From NCBI GenBank assembly GCA_002151545.1, contig CP021237.1:3782001-3846000 (forward strand): a stretch of 64,000 nucleotides of DNA, read 5' to 3'. A model generated the notes under the pieces. The model was given only the letters and a program-made list of their open reading frames with translations, was not told the DNA's origin and did not search any database. The DNA is from Sphingobacteriaceae bacterium GW460-11-11-14-LB5 (GTDB taxonomy: Bacteria > Bacteroidota > Bacteroidia > Sphingobacteriales > Sphingobacteriaceae). The position numbers and the translations under genes are program-made. Below are positions 43,192 through 50,305 of the stretch, piece after piece (position 1 is the first letter of the stretch; each line of letters opens with the position of its first letter).

Positions 43192-43637
43192 TGAAAATGA
43201 AAAATTTACTTTTTGTTGCTTTAATGTTTCTATTGCCCACTACACTTTTGGCACAAAGGCCTAAGGGAGAAGAAATAGAATCACTTAAAATAGCTTTTTT
43301 CACTCAAAAATTAGACTTATCACCAGAGGAGGCTAAGATTTTCTGGCCGATTTATAACGATATGCAGGCAGAACAAAATGCCCTGCGTAAAGAACGCATG
43401 CAGAAAATGATCTCTTTCAGAAAAACGACTGAAATAGATAACCTTACGGATGCACAGGTGCAAAGTTTAATTACCAGAGAATTCGATTTTAAACAAAAGG
43501 ACCTTAATCTCGATAAAAAATATTACAACAAACTTAAAGCGGTATTGCCGATAAAAGTGGTAGGCAAGTTTTACCGGGCACAGGAAGGTTTTAAACGCGA
43601 GTTACTCAATAGATTTAAAGGCGGCCAAAAGCAATAA
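43191..43637 (+). CDS. Periplasmic Spy/LTxxQ-like protein, putative sensor of the ECF system
   Basis: A 148-residue protein with a signal peptide ending TTLLAQ. The rest is helical: KLDLSPEEAKIFWPIYNDMQ, LRKERMQKM and DFKQKDLNLDKKYYNKLKAVL, comparable to the Spy/CpxP fold or the sensor proteins annotated beside ECF sigma genes in Flavobacteria. Its ATG overlaps the upstream stop by one base, so it is translationally coupled. It may sense periplasmic stress and signal to the anti-sigma factor. A terminator follows at once. Confidence 0.75.
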   Translation: MKMKNLLFVALMFLLPTTLLAQRPKGEEIESLKIAFFTQKLDLSPEEAKIFWPIYNDMQAEQNALRKERMQKMISFRKTTEIDNLTDAQVQSLITREFDFKQKDLNLDKKYYNKLKAVLPIKVVGKFYRAQEGFKRELLNRFKGGQKQ

Positions 43638-43640
43638 AGA

Positions 43641-43670
43641 AAAAGACTTACAGCAATGTAGGTCTTTTTT
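43641..43670 (+). terminator. Terminator of the ECF sigma operon
   Basis: AAAAGAC pairs with GTCTTTT and the stem continues through a wobble and CTTA/GTAG pairs to an agcaat loop; T6 follows. Confidence 0.88.
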
Positions 43671-43695
43671 GTTTTAAAGCACTCTTTCATTTCCG

Positions 43696-43703
43696 TACTT
43701 TTG
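43696..43703 (+). promoter_or_regulatory. -7 promoter box of the aminotransferase, abutting the start codon
   Basis: TACTTTTG ends 4 nt before the ATG at 43708. Confidence 0.55.
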
Positions 43704-43707
43704 TCCC

Positions 43708-44904
43708 ATGCTTACCCAACGTCAGTTGTTTTTACAACACAATGCACAAACCTCTCCAGAGCCGCTTATGCTCGAATTTGTAAGGGCAAAAGGAATCTAC
43801 ATTTACGATGCCCAAAACAAAAAACACATCGATCTTATTGCTGGTATCGGCGTAAGTAATGTTGGCCATTGCCATCCCGCCGTAGTGAAGGCCATTCAGG
43901 AGCAGGCAGAAACCTATATGCACCTGATGGTTTATGGCGAATATGTGCAAACACCTCAGGTAAATTTCGCCAAGGCCCTAGCCGATATTTTGCCCGAAAG
44001 CTTAAGCTGCACCTATTTTTTAAATTCAGGAACTGAGGCTGTAGAAGGTGCCATGAAACTGGCCAAACGTTACACTGGCCGCAAAGGATTTATTGCCTGC
44101 AAAAATGCTTACCATGGTAGTACCCAGGGTGCTGAAAGTTTAATGGAAAGCGATTTTTATTCTTCTGGATACGGCCCTTTCCTGCCTCATGTAAGTTTTA
44201 TTGAGCATAATAACCTTGCTGATCTCGAAAAAATAACCAACGAAATTGCTGCTGTTTTTATCGAACCTATACAAGGAGAAGCTGGAATAAGAGTTTCCGA
44301 TTTAAGCTATATGCAAGCATTGCGGACTAAATGCACCGAAACCGGAACTTTGTTAATCTTCGACGAAATACAATCAGGCTTTGGCCGCAGCGGTAAAATG
44401 TTTGCTTTCGAGCATTACAATGTTGTACCAGATGTGCTGCTCCTGGCGAAAGGAATTGGTGGCGGAATGCCCATAGGGGCGTTTATCAGTTCGCTGGAGA
44501 TCATGTCGGTATTATCGCATACACCAATTTTGGGTCACATGACAACTTTTGGGGGTCACCCGGTTTGTTGCGCTGCCGGATTGGCTACTTTACGTACCCT
44601 GGTTGATGATCACATTGTTGATGAAGTTGAAGAAAAAGGGCAATTGTTTAAACAGCTCCTTCAACATCCTGCTATTAAAGAAATCCGCGGCAAAGGCTTA
44701 ATGCTGGCCGTTGAGTTTGAAAATTTCGAAATCAATAAAAAAATTATCGATGCCTGTATCTTAGACGGTGTATTGTCAGACTGGTTTTTACACTGCAGCA
44801 ATTCAATGCGCATCGCTCCCCCTTTAATTATTACTAAAGAAGAAATTGCAGAAGCTTGCACAATCATTCTTAAAAATGTAAATTCAGTTTTCGGTTCACA
44901 GTGA
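43708..44904 (+). CDS. Class III (acetylornithine/ornithine-type) aminotransferase
   Basis: A 398-residue PLP enzyme. YFLNSGTEAVEGAMKLAKRYTGR binds the cofactor phosphate. LIFDEIQSGFGRSGKMFAFE and VPDVLLLAKGIGGGMPIGAF hold the Asp and the Schiff-base Lys (about residue 251). The length suits the class III family (ArgD, RocD, LAT). No arginine gene is beside it, so the substrate is not decided. The -7 box almost touches the ATG. Confidence 0.87.
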   Translation: MLTQRQLFLQHNAQTSPEPLMLEFVRAKGIYIYDAQNKKHIDLIAGIGVSNVGHCHPAVVKAIQEQAETYMHLMVYGEYVQTPQVNFAKALADILPESLSCTYFLNSGTEAVEGAMKLAKRYTGRKGFIACKNAYHGSTQGAESLMESDFYSSGYGPFLPHVSFIEHNNLADLEKITNEIAAVFIEPIQGEAGIRVSDLSYMQALRTKCTETGTLLIFDEIQSGFGRSGKMFAFEHYNVVPDVLLLAKGIGGGMPIGAFISSLEIMSVLSHTPILGHMTTFGGHPVCCAAGLATLRTLVDDHIVDEVEEKGQLFKQLLQHPAIKEIRGKGLMLAVEFENFEINKKIIDACILDGVLSDWFLHCSNSMRIAPPLIITKEEIAEACTIILKNVNSVFGSQ

Positions 44905-44956
44905 GCAATTTTCAGTTTACAAAGAATTGAACAATAAAACACTTTAGCAAAATAAG

Positions 44957-45634
44957 ATGAATGTACTAATCGTTGAAGATGAAAAAAGCCTGGCGCTTGA
45001 AATGGATGAATTCCTGAGTAAAGAAGGATTTATTGTAGAGCATGCCTGGAAAAAATCTTCTGCAGAAGAAAAGATATTTGTAAACAATTACGATTTCATT
45101 TTATTAGATCTGGGCTTGCCCGATGGCGATGGTTTCGATATTTTGAAACAATTAAAATCGACGAAAGACCGGGATGACGCCGTAATCATTTTAACTGCCC
45201 GTAGTGCCGTAGACGACCGGATTAAAGGCCTTGATGAAGGTGCAGACGATTATTTACCCAAACCATTTTCGCTAAATGAACTTTTAGCGCGTATGCACGC
45301 CATTACCCGTAGAAAACACAAGCTAGAAAAAAACGAAATCAACATTCATAACTTTCTGCTCAATATTCAGAACAGGACCGTTTCATTTGGTGATGAAAGA
45401 TTAAACCTCACCAAAAAGGAATTTGAAATATTTAACTATTTGGTGCTGAATAAAAACCGCGTGGTATCGAGAATGAGTTTAACGGAACACGTTTGGGGAG
45501 ATATTTTAGAAGTCAATTCTGATTCCAACTTTGTTGATGTTCATGTTAAAAACCTGCGAAAAAAACTTGCAGCGGTTAGCCCGATAGACTGGTTTGAAAC
45601 GGTAAGAAGTATTGGCTACAGGATTAATTGCTAA
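44957..45634 (+). CDS. OmpR/PhoB-family response regulator
   Basis: A 225-residue transcription factor. The receiver domain has the acidic pocket VEDE, phosphoacceptor Asp51 in ILLDLGLPDGDGF, Thr in ILTARSAVDD and Lys in YLPKPF. The winged-helix domain holds LNLTKKEFEIFNYLVLNKNR and WGDILEVNSDSNFVDVHVK, then LRKKL. It pairs with the histidine kinase downstream. Targets are unknown. Confidence 0.94.
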   Translation: MNVLIVEDEKSLALEMDEFLSKEGFIVEHAWKKSSAEEKIFVNNYDFILLDLGLPDGDGFDILKQLKSTKDRDDAVIILTARSAVDDRIKGLDEGADDYLPKPFSLNELLARMHAITRRKHKLEKNEINIHNFLLNIQNRTVSFGDERLNLTKKEFEIFNYLVLNKNRVVSRMSLTEHVWGDILEVNSDSNFVDVHVKNLRKKLAAVSPIDWFETVRSIGYRINC

Positions 45635-45636
45635 AA

Positions 45637-45716
45637 AGTCGGGAAGTCGGAGGTCCGAAGTCGGAAGAATTAAGTTGGGAAACAGTTAACCGATTTAAAC
45701 AATTAACCGATTAACC
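45637..45716. repeat. AGTCGGAGGTCC and TTAACCGATT repeats inside the two-component locus
   Basis: AAGTCGGGAAGTCGGAGGTC and CGAAGTCGGAAGA are followed by GTTAACCGATTTAAACAATTA and ACCGATTAACC. They form most of the 134-base gap between regulator and kinase genes, which are usually adjacent. Confidence 0.55.
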
Positions 45717-45768
45717 CTGGAGAACTATTGACCATCATCCATCTTACATTAAACATTTTCCATATAAA

Positions 45769-47073
45769 ATGAAGTTACAGGTTAAGTTTTCTTTGTACAA
45801 TGCAGTCACTAAAATCGCCATTATTCTGGTGTTGGGGGCTATCATTTTATTCTCGTTAGACAGACTTGCCTACAACCAGCTTGATAACCGTTTAATCAAA
45901 AAGAAGAACAAAATTATCGAGAATTTAAATGATGATGAGATCGACAGCCTTTTAAACAAAGAACAATCATTTACCGACTACAATATTTTAAAGGAAGAAT
46001 TTATTGTGCTAACGGACATTCCCGATAAGCAAAAAGATTCTACCGCGAAGGTATTTACCGAAAAAAGAGAGATTGAGGGTGATATTGAAGTATACCGCAT
46101 CTTAAACTATAAATTCTCCTACCATACAAACTGGTACAACCTGGAGATCGGAGAAACCATGACAGCACTCCAATCGATTAAAAATTCGATCCGCTTCTAT
46201 ATGCTGATTGTACTTGTTGCTGCGTTGCTCATTACCCTGGTGGCCGATTATACATTCTCTAATTTTTTACTCAAGCCATTTTATCGCATCATCGATAAAA
46301 AAATCAACCTGGTTGATGATCCTTCCCACTACAATTACCAGAATATACCCACCAGTACCAGCGATTTTAAAATCCTGGATAACAGCATCAACTCGCTAAT
46401 GCGCAAAATAAATACACTTTTCGCTTTAGAAAAGCAGTTTATAGCCAACGTTTCACATGAGTTACTTACCCCCATTTCAATATTAAGTACACGCTTCGAA
46501 AATATGCTCAACACCCCAGATATTCCTGAAGAGCACGAAAACAAGATATACGCCTCTTTAAAAACACTAAACCGCTTAAAGGTGATTATCAACAGTTTGT
46601 TACTCATTTCGAAGGTTGAAAACAATCAGTACCTGAAAACAGAAGAAATTAGTCTTAAACAGGAAATCGAAGATATTTATGAAGATCTGGAAGATCGGAT
46701 AGCAGATAAAAACATCAGTTATAGCGCCCATCTTTCAAAGGACTTTCATTTCACCGGAAATAAAGCATTGATCCATACCCTTTTAATCAACATCATCAAT
46801 AATGCAATAAAGTATAATGTTGAAGGTGGTACCATTGCCATAACGGATAAAACGGAAGCCGAAAAATATATGCTCACCATTAGCGATAGCGGATCGGGCA
46901 TGAGTGCAGCACTGGTAGAAAATGCTTTCGACCGGTTTAAGAGGGGGAATACAGAAGAAAACGGTTTTGGCTTGGGACTGGCTATTGTACAAAGTATTGC
47001 CCGGTTCCATAAAATAGACGTCGAAATTAAATCTGAAGAACAAAAAGGAACCAGCATTTCATTACTGTTTTAA
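45769..47073 (+). CDS. Sensor histidine kinase
   Basis: A 434-residue membrane kinase. Transmembrane helices lie at about residues 12-30 and 143-163, with a periplasmic sensor domain of about 110 residues between. HisKA is FIANVSHELLTPISIL with His230; note Leu where many kinases have Arg or Lys (HELLTP). HATPase motifs are NIINNAIKYN, ISDSGSGMS and FGLGLAIVQS. It phosphorylates the response regulator upstream. The input signal is not deducible. Confidence 0.93.
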   Translation: MKLQVKFSLYNAVTKIAIILVLGAIILFSLDRLAYNQLDNRLIKKKNKIIENLNDDEIDSLLNKEQSFTDYNILKEEFIVLTDIPDKQKDSTAKVFTEKREIEGDIEVYRILNYKFSYHTNWYNLEIGETMTALQSIKNSIRFYMLIVLVAALLITLVADYTFSNFLLKPFYRIIDKKINLVDDPSHYNYQNIPTSTSDFKILDNSINSLMRKINTLFALEKQFIANVSHELLTPISILSTRFENMLNTPDIPEEHENKIYASLKTLNRLKVIINSLLLISKVENNQYLKTEEISLKQEIEDIYEDLEDRIADKNISYSAHLSKDFHFTGNKALIHTLLINIINNAIKYNVEGGTIAITDKTEAEKYMLTISDSGSGMSAALVENAFDRFKRGNTEENGFGLGLAIVQSIARFHKIDVEIKSEEQKGTSISLLF

Positions 47074-47271
47074 AATAAAATTCAGCTGATCATGCAAACC
47101 GTATAGAGACAGGCTTGTATTGAGGCTTTCTCGTTTAAAATGATCTGCAAATAATCTTCTACATTCATTATAAAACCCAGATCGTAATGTAAACATCGGC
47201 ACAGGATCATGTTTTTCTGGCAGGGGCTTTGCTTAATAATAAAAAAATCAATCCTAAAAGAACATATAATA

Positions 47272-47745
47272 ATGAAAAACATCATCCCAATATTAGGAGC
47301 AGCCGCTTTGTTGATGGCATCCTGCCAGGGCGGCACAGCAAAAAAAACGCAGGCCAAAATAGATTCTACTATCGTAACCAATGCAGCGGCAACACCCGAT
47401 TCTATTCAGTGTTACCAGTACATTAAAAACCGCGATACAGCTACCCTATCGTTAAAAACAGCCGAGAATAAGATAACAGGTACATTGGGTTATAACTTAT
47501 ATGAAAAAGATAAAAATGCAGGCACTATAGCGGGTGTTGTTAAAGGCGATACCATAATTGCCAGTTATACTTTTCAGTCTGAAGGCAAAACATCAGTTAG
47601 GGAAGTGGCTTTTTTGAAAAAGGGTACTCAGCTGGCAGAAGGATTTGGTGATGTACAGGAAGTAAAAGGAGAAACCAAGTTCAAAGACCAAAGCAAACTA
47701 AACTTTGATGGTTCAATGACTTTTGACAAAATTGTTTGTAAATAA
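47272..47745 (+). CDS. Lipoprotein of unknown function
   Basis: A 157-residue protein starting at the ATG at 47272; a longer frame from 47209 would precede the signal peptide. The lipobox is LLMASC. The mature part has a Thr/Ala linker and a beta-rich domain (TLSLKTAENKITGTLGYNLYEKDKNAG is the start; the first 20 residues are TLSLKTAENKITGTLGYNLY). The repeated turn pattern is typical of small Bacteroidota lipoproteins. No specific family is recognised. Confidence 0.75.
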   Translation: MKNIIPILGAAALLMASCQGGTAKKTQAKIDSTIVTNAAATPDSIQCYQYIKNRDTATLSLKTAENKITGTLGYNLYEKDKNAGTIAGVVKGDTIIASYTFQSEGKTSVREVAFLKKGTQLAEGFGDVQEVKGETKFKDQSKLNFDGSMTFDKIVCK

Positions 47746-47756
47746 ATTTCGAAGAA

Positions 47757-47834
47757 CCGTCATTCCCAACTTGATTGGGAATCTTAATGCCTAACAAAAA
47801 TGTTTTAAGATTCCCGCATACGCAAGAATGACGA
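47757..47834. repeat. CGTCAT-bounded double-hairpin repeat, copy 4
   Basis: It begins CCGTCATTCCCAAC and ends AAGAATGACGA. ATTCCCAA/TTGGGAAT and AATCTTAA/TTAAGATT inverted pairs can fold. It sits between convergent lipoprotein genes. Confidence 0.7.
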
Positions 47835-47853
47835 TTTTTCTATAATTTGAGCT

Positions 47854-48297
47854 TTACTTAGTTACTGCTTCCTTCGCTGCTTTCGTCCATTCTTCGCTTA
47901 ACTTAAGCACATAATCAGAATATTTTTGTATTTCATCCGGCTTTAGTTTGCTGGCCCAGCCAGTAGCTTGATTTGCCCAGGCGGTATATTTATCGTTAAT
48001 AGCTTTAATCTCCGTTGCATTTTTACTTTTTACAGCTGCAACATATTCGTCTTTTAACTTGCTATATTCAGCAAGTCCCTTATTTACTTCTTCGCTTGAG
48101 AAAGTCGGAATTTTGGCAGGGATAGTCTCACTTCGGATTGTCGTTGTTGTCTCACTTGTTGATTTACTTGTAAAAGTTGTATCGCCATTGACAACCGTTG
48201 TGTCTTTAGTGGTTTCTGTTTTTGTAGTACTGTCGCAAGAAACTAGCGCAGAAGCCAACAGGCTTATTGAGGCGATAGATAAAAAGGTGTTTTTCAT
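47854..48297 (-). CDS. Lipoprotein of unknown function, Thr-rich and helical
   Basis: A 147-residue protein starting at the ATG at 48297. The lipobox is SALVSC, followed by about 45 Thr/Ser-rich residues and then a helical domain of about 85 residues (SSEEVNKGLAEYSKLKDEYV; TAWANQATGWASKLKPDEI). It is acidic-basic mixed and probably a three-helix bundle. No family is recognised. The upstream in-frame residues would place a soluble stretch before the signal peptide and are excluded. Confidence 0.72.
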   Translation of the reverse strand: MKNTFLSIASISLLASALVSCDSTTKTETTKDTTVVNGDTTFTSKSTSETTTTIRSETIPAKIPTFSSEEVNKGLAEYSKLKDEYVAAVKSKNATEIKAINDKYTAWANQATGWASKLKPDEIQKYSDYVLKLSEEWTKAAKEAVTK

Positions 48298-48346
48298 AAT
48301 GGATTTGGTTTTTAGTCCTGAACAGACGAAATATGATGCCAAATCA

Positions 48347-48385
48347 TAAAAAATCCGGTCAAATACTTAAATATTATAACCGGAT
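48347..48385 (-). terminator. Terminator of the RluA-type synthase gene
   Basis: ATCCGGT pairs with ACCGGAT around an AT-rich loop of 19 bases; on the minus strand six T follow. Confidence 0.75.
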
Positions 48386-48412
48386 ATCTTAATGATATGA
48401 AATATTGTGATG

Positions 48413-49099
48413 CTATAAGTCTTCAAACCGCTCCCAAAAGCCGTCAACTGGCAATTTGGCGAATATATTTACGGGTTCTTTTTTTACCGGGTGTATAAAC
48501 TGTAAGCGACGGGCATGCAGGCAAATACTTCCTTTTCTGCTTCCGCGTGGATAACCGTATTTATTATCGCCCATAATCGGGCACCCCATTGATGAAAGTT
48601 GAACCCTGATCTGATGCGAACGTCCGGTTAATGGATCTACCTCCAGGAGGTAATAATCGCCAACCTTGGCTTTTACTTTGTAAGAAAGCTCAGCCCGCTG
48701 GCTACCGGTAACTTCTGTATTATAATAAGAAACCACATTTTTCTGTGGGTTTTTAACCAGCCAATGCACCAAAGTAGCCGATTCTTTCTCTGGCTTATTC
48801 TTTACCACTGCCCAATAGGTTTTCTTTACTTCCCTATTTTTAAAAACAGCATTCATTCGCTCCAAAGCTTTACTCGTTTTGGCAAATAAGATGACACCAC
48901 TCACTGGCCGGTCTAAACGATGCACCACCCCTAAAAACGCGCCATTGGGTTTATTATACTTCTTAGCGATATACTTTTTCACCTGCTCATCCAAAGGCTC
49001 ATCTCCTGTTTCATCAACCTGCACAATATCACCTGCCCTTTTATTTATGGCGATTAAATGATTGTCTTCAAAAAGGATGTCGTTATCGGTAATTGGCAT
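48413..49099 (-). CDS. RluA-family pseudouridine synthase
   Basis: A 228-residue enzyme. The catalytic Asp is in VVHRLDRPVSGVILFAKT. ELSYKVKAKVGDYYLLEV and LTGRSHQIRVQLSSMGCPI are further RluA motifs. It lacks an S4 domain and is close in size to the RluA/TruC single-domain type. The target uridine in rRNA or tRNA is not known. A CCCC inverted-pair element fills the gap from the panB stop to two bases before this ATG. Confidence 0.92.
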   Translation of the reverse strand: MPITDNDILFEDNHLIAINKRAGDIVQVDETGDEPLDEQVKKYIAKKYNKPNGAFLGVVHRLDRPVSGVILFAKTSKALERMNAVFKNREVKKTYWAVVKNKPEKESATLVHWLVKNPQKNVVSYYNTEVTGSQRAELSYKVKAKVGDYYLLEVDPLTGRSHQIRVQLSSMGCPIMGDNKYGYPRGSRKGSICLHARRLQFIHPVKKEPVNIFAKLPVDGFWERFEDL

Positions 49100-49101
49100 T
49101 T

Positions 49102-49204
49102 AACCCCTCCGCCCCTAAAAGGGGACATAATTTTAATTATATATTGATTTATTCTTTTAAATATTAACCTCATCTAATAAATGCCCCTTTAGGGGTTTGG
49201 GTTA
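49102..49204. repeat. CCCCTTTAGGGG inverted-pair element between panB and the RluA gene
   Basis: Left arm about 49102-49126 (AACCCCTCCGCCCCT then AAAAGGGGAC). Right arm 49183-49205 (GCCCCTTTAGGGGTTTGGGT). They are inverted to each other with an AT-rich centre. The whole intergenic space is this element, and it includes the panB stop codon. Confidence 0.7.
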
Positions 49205-50017
49205 ATACTGTTCTTTCTCGTTCGGAAAATCGTTTGCTTTTACATCACGGATGTATGATTGTGCTGCGCCTAAAATTTCGTCGTATAGATTTATATACTG
49301 GCGCAAAAACCTAGGCTTAAAGCCTTTGGTTAAACCAATCATATCATTTACCACCAAAACCTGTCCGTCGCAATTTTGTCCTGCACCAATACCAATCGTT
49401 GGGATATGCAAACTTTCTGTAACTTCTTTACCTAGTGCAGCGGGAATTTTCTCCAATACGATTGCAAAGCAACCGGCAGCCTGTAAAGCTAAAACATCTG
49501 TTTTTAACTTATTGGCTTCTTCTTCTTCCTTCGCGCGAACTGTATAGGTTCCGAATTTATAAATAGACTGTGGTGTTAAGCCCAAGTGCCCCATTACCGG
49601 GATTCCTGCTGTAATGATCCGTTGAACGGATTCGATAATTTCTTCTCCGCCTTCCAGTTTAACACCGTGGGCACCCGATTCTTTCATAATCCTTATCGCC
49701 GAATTCAAAGCTTCTTTCGAATTCCCCTGATAAGAGCCGAAAGGTAAATCGACTACAACAAATGCACGTTTAACTGCCCTGATTACAGATGCAGCATGAT
49801 AAATCATCTGGTCGAGGGTAATAGGCAAAGTGGTTTCATGACCAGCCATTACATTCGAAGCAGAATCGCCAACCAGTAAAACGTCTAATCCTGCATCATC
49901 CAGGATGGTTGCCATCGAATAATCGTAGGCCGTTAACATAGATATTTTTTCACCACGTTGTTTCATTTCCTGTAAAATGTGAGTGGTGATGCGTTTGATT
50001 TCTTTATGTACCGACAT
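49202..50017 (-). CDS. panB: 3-methyl-2-oxobutanoate hydroxymethyltransferase
   Basis: A 271-residue enzyme of pantothenate (CoA) synthesis, transferring a hydroxymethyl group from methylene-THF. SMLTAYDYSMATILDDAGLD and VVDLPFGSYQGN hold active-site residues. KLEGGEEI, VMGHLGLTPQS and IGIGAGQNCDGQVLV are conserved. The length is typical. It is divergent from carA. Confidence 0.95.
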   Translation of the reverse strand: MSVHKEIKRITTHILQEMKQRGEKISMLTAYDYSMATILDDAGLDVLLVGDSASNVMAGHETTLPITLDQMIYHAASVIRAVKRAFVVVDLPFGSYQGNSKEALNSAIRIMKESGAHGVKLEGGEEIIESVQRIITAGIPVMGHLGLTPQSIYKFGTYTVRAKEEEEANKLKTDVLALQAAGCFAIVLEKIPAALGKEVTESLHIPTIGIGAGQNCDGQVLVVNDMIGLTKGFKPRFLRQYINLYDEILGAAQSYIRDVKANDFPNEKEQY

Positions 50018-50036
50018 TGGATTTGTTTTGTGTTGC

Positions 50037-50044
50037 CAAAAGTA
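50037..50044 (-). promoter_or_regulatory. -7 promoter box of panB
   Basis: TACTTTTG on the minus strand, 19 nt before the ATG at 50017. Confidence 0.5.
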
Positions 50045-50062
50045 TTGTTTTTTCTTTAAAAA

Positions 50063-50131
50063 GGCATAAGGTAAAAGGTTTAAGGTTTAGGGCCAACCAA
50101 CCTTACACCTTTTACCTTCAAGCTTTACACC
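50063..50131. repeat. AAGGT-type imperfect inverted repeat between panB and carA
   Basis: GGTAAAAGGTTTAAGGTTTA on the left and CCTTTTACCTTCAAGCTTTA on the right are inverted degenerate copies. The same motif occurs near 61.65-61.72 kb as an inverted pair and singly at 29.3 and 51.4 kb. Confidence 0.55.
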
Positions 50132-50171
50132 ATTATTTAATTTTTCTCTTTACATTCCCAATCTAAAACTC

Positions 50172-50179
50172 TATCTTTG
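50172..50179 (+). promoter_or_regulatory. -7 promoter box of carA
   Basis: TATCTTTG lies 118 nt before the carA ATG, which gives a long leader; 9 nt after it is the ATG of a 38-codon leader ORF. Confidence 0.55.
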
Positions 50180-50188
50180 TACCCCGAA

Positions 50189-50305
50189 ATGGAAGGGATA
50201 TATTCATCTTTTTTTGCACCCAGCAAAAACGGCTTTAATGCCGAAAGCCATTCTTTTTTCAACTCTTTTTTAAATCAAAATCCATATTGTAATTACCATG
50301 ACTAA
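50189..50305 (+). CDS. Possible carA leader peptide (38 aa)
   Basis: An ATG-started frame right after the -7 box encodes 38 residues beginning MEGIYSSFFAPSKNGFNAES and ends 8 nt inside carA. It has Phe-Phe at UUU codons within a T7 tract (50209-50215). It then runs through the hairpin at 50231-50249 and two further T6 tracts. A ribosome on this frame would follow closely behind a paused polymerase. The layout is that of pyrBI in enterobacteria. Confidence 0.45.
   Translation: MEGIYSSFFAPSKNGFNAESHSFFNSFLNQNPYCNYHD
50231..50259 (+). promoter_or_regulatory. Attenuator-like hairpin in the carA leader
   Basis: GGCTTT (50231-50236) pairs with AAAGCC (50244-50249) around AATGCCG, and T6 follows at 50254-50259. 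An alternative stem, CGGC with GCCG (50230-50243), would exclude it. The stem is short (6 bp), so the strength of termination is uncertain. Confidence 0.5.
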
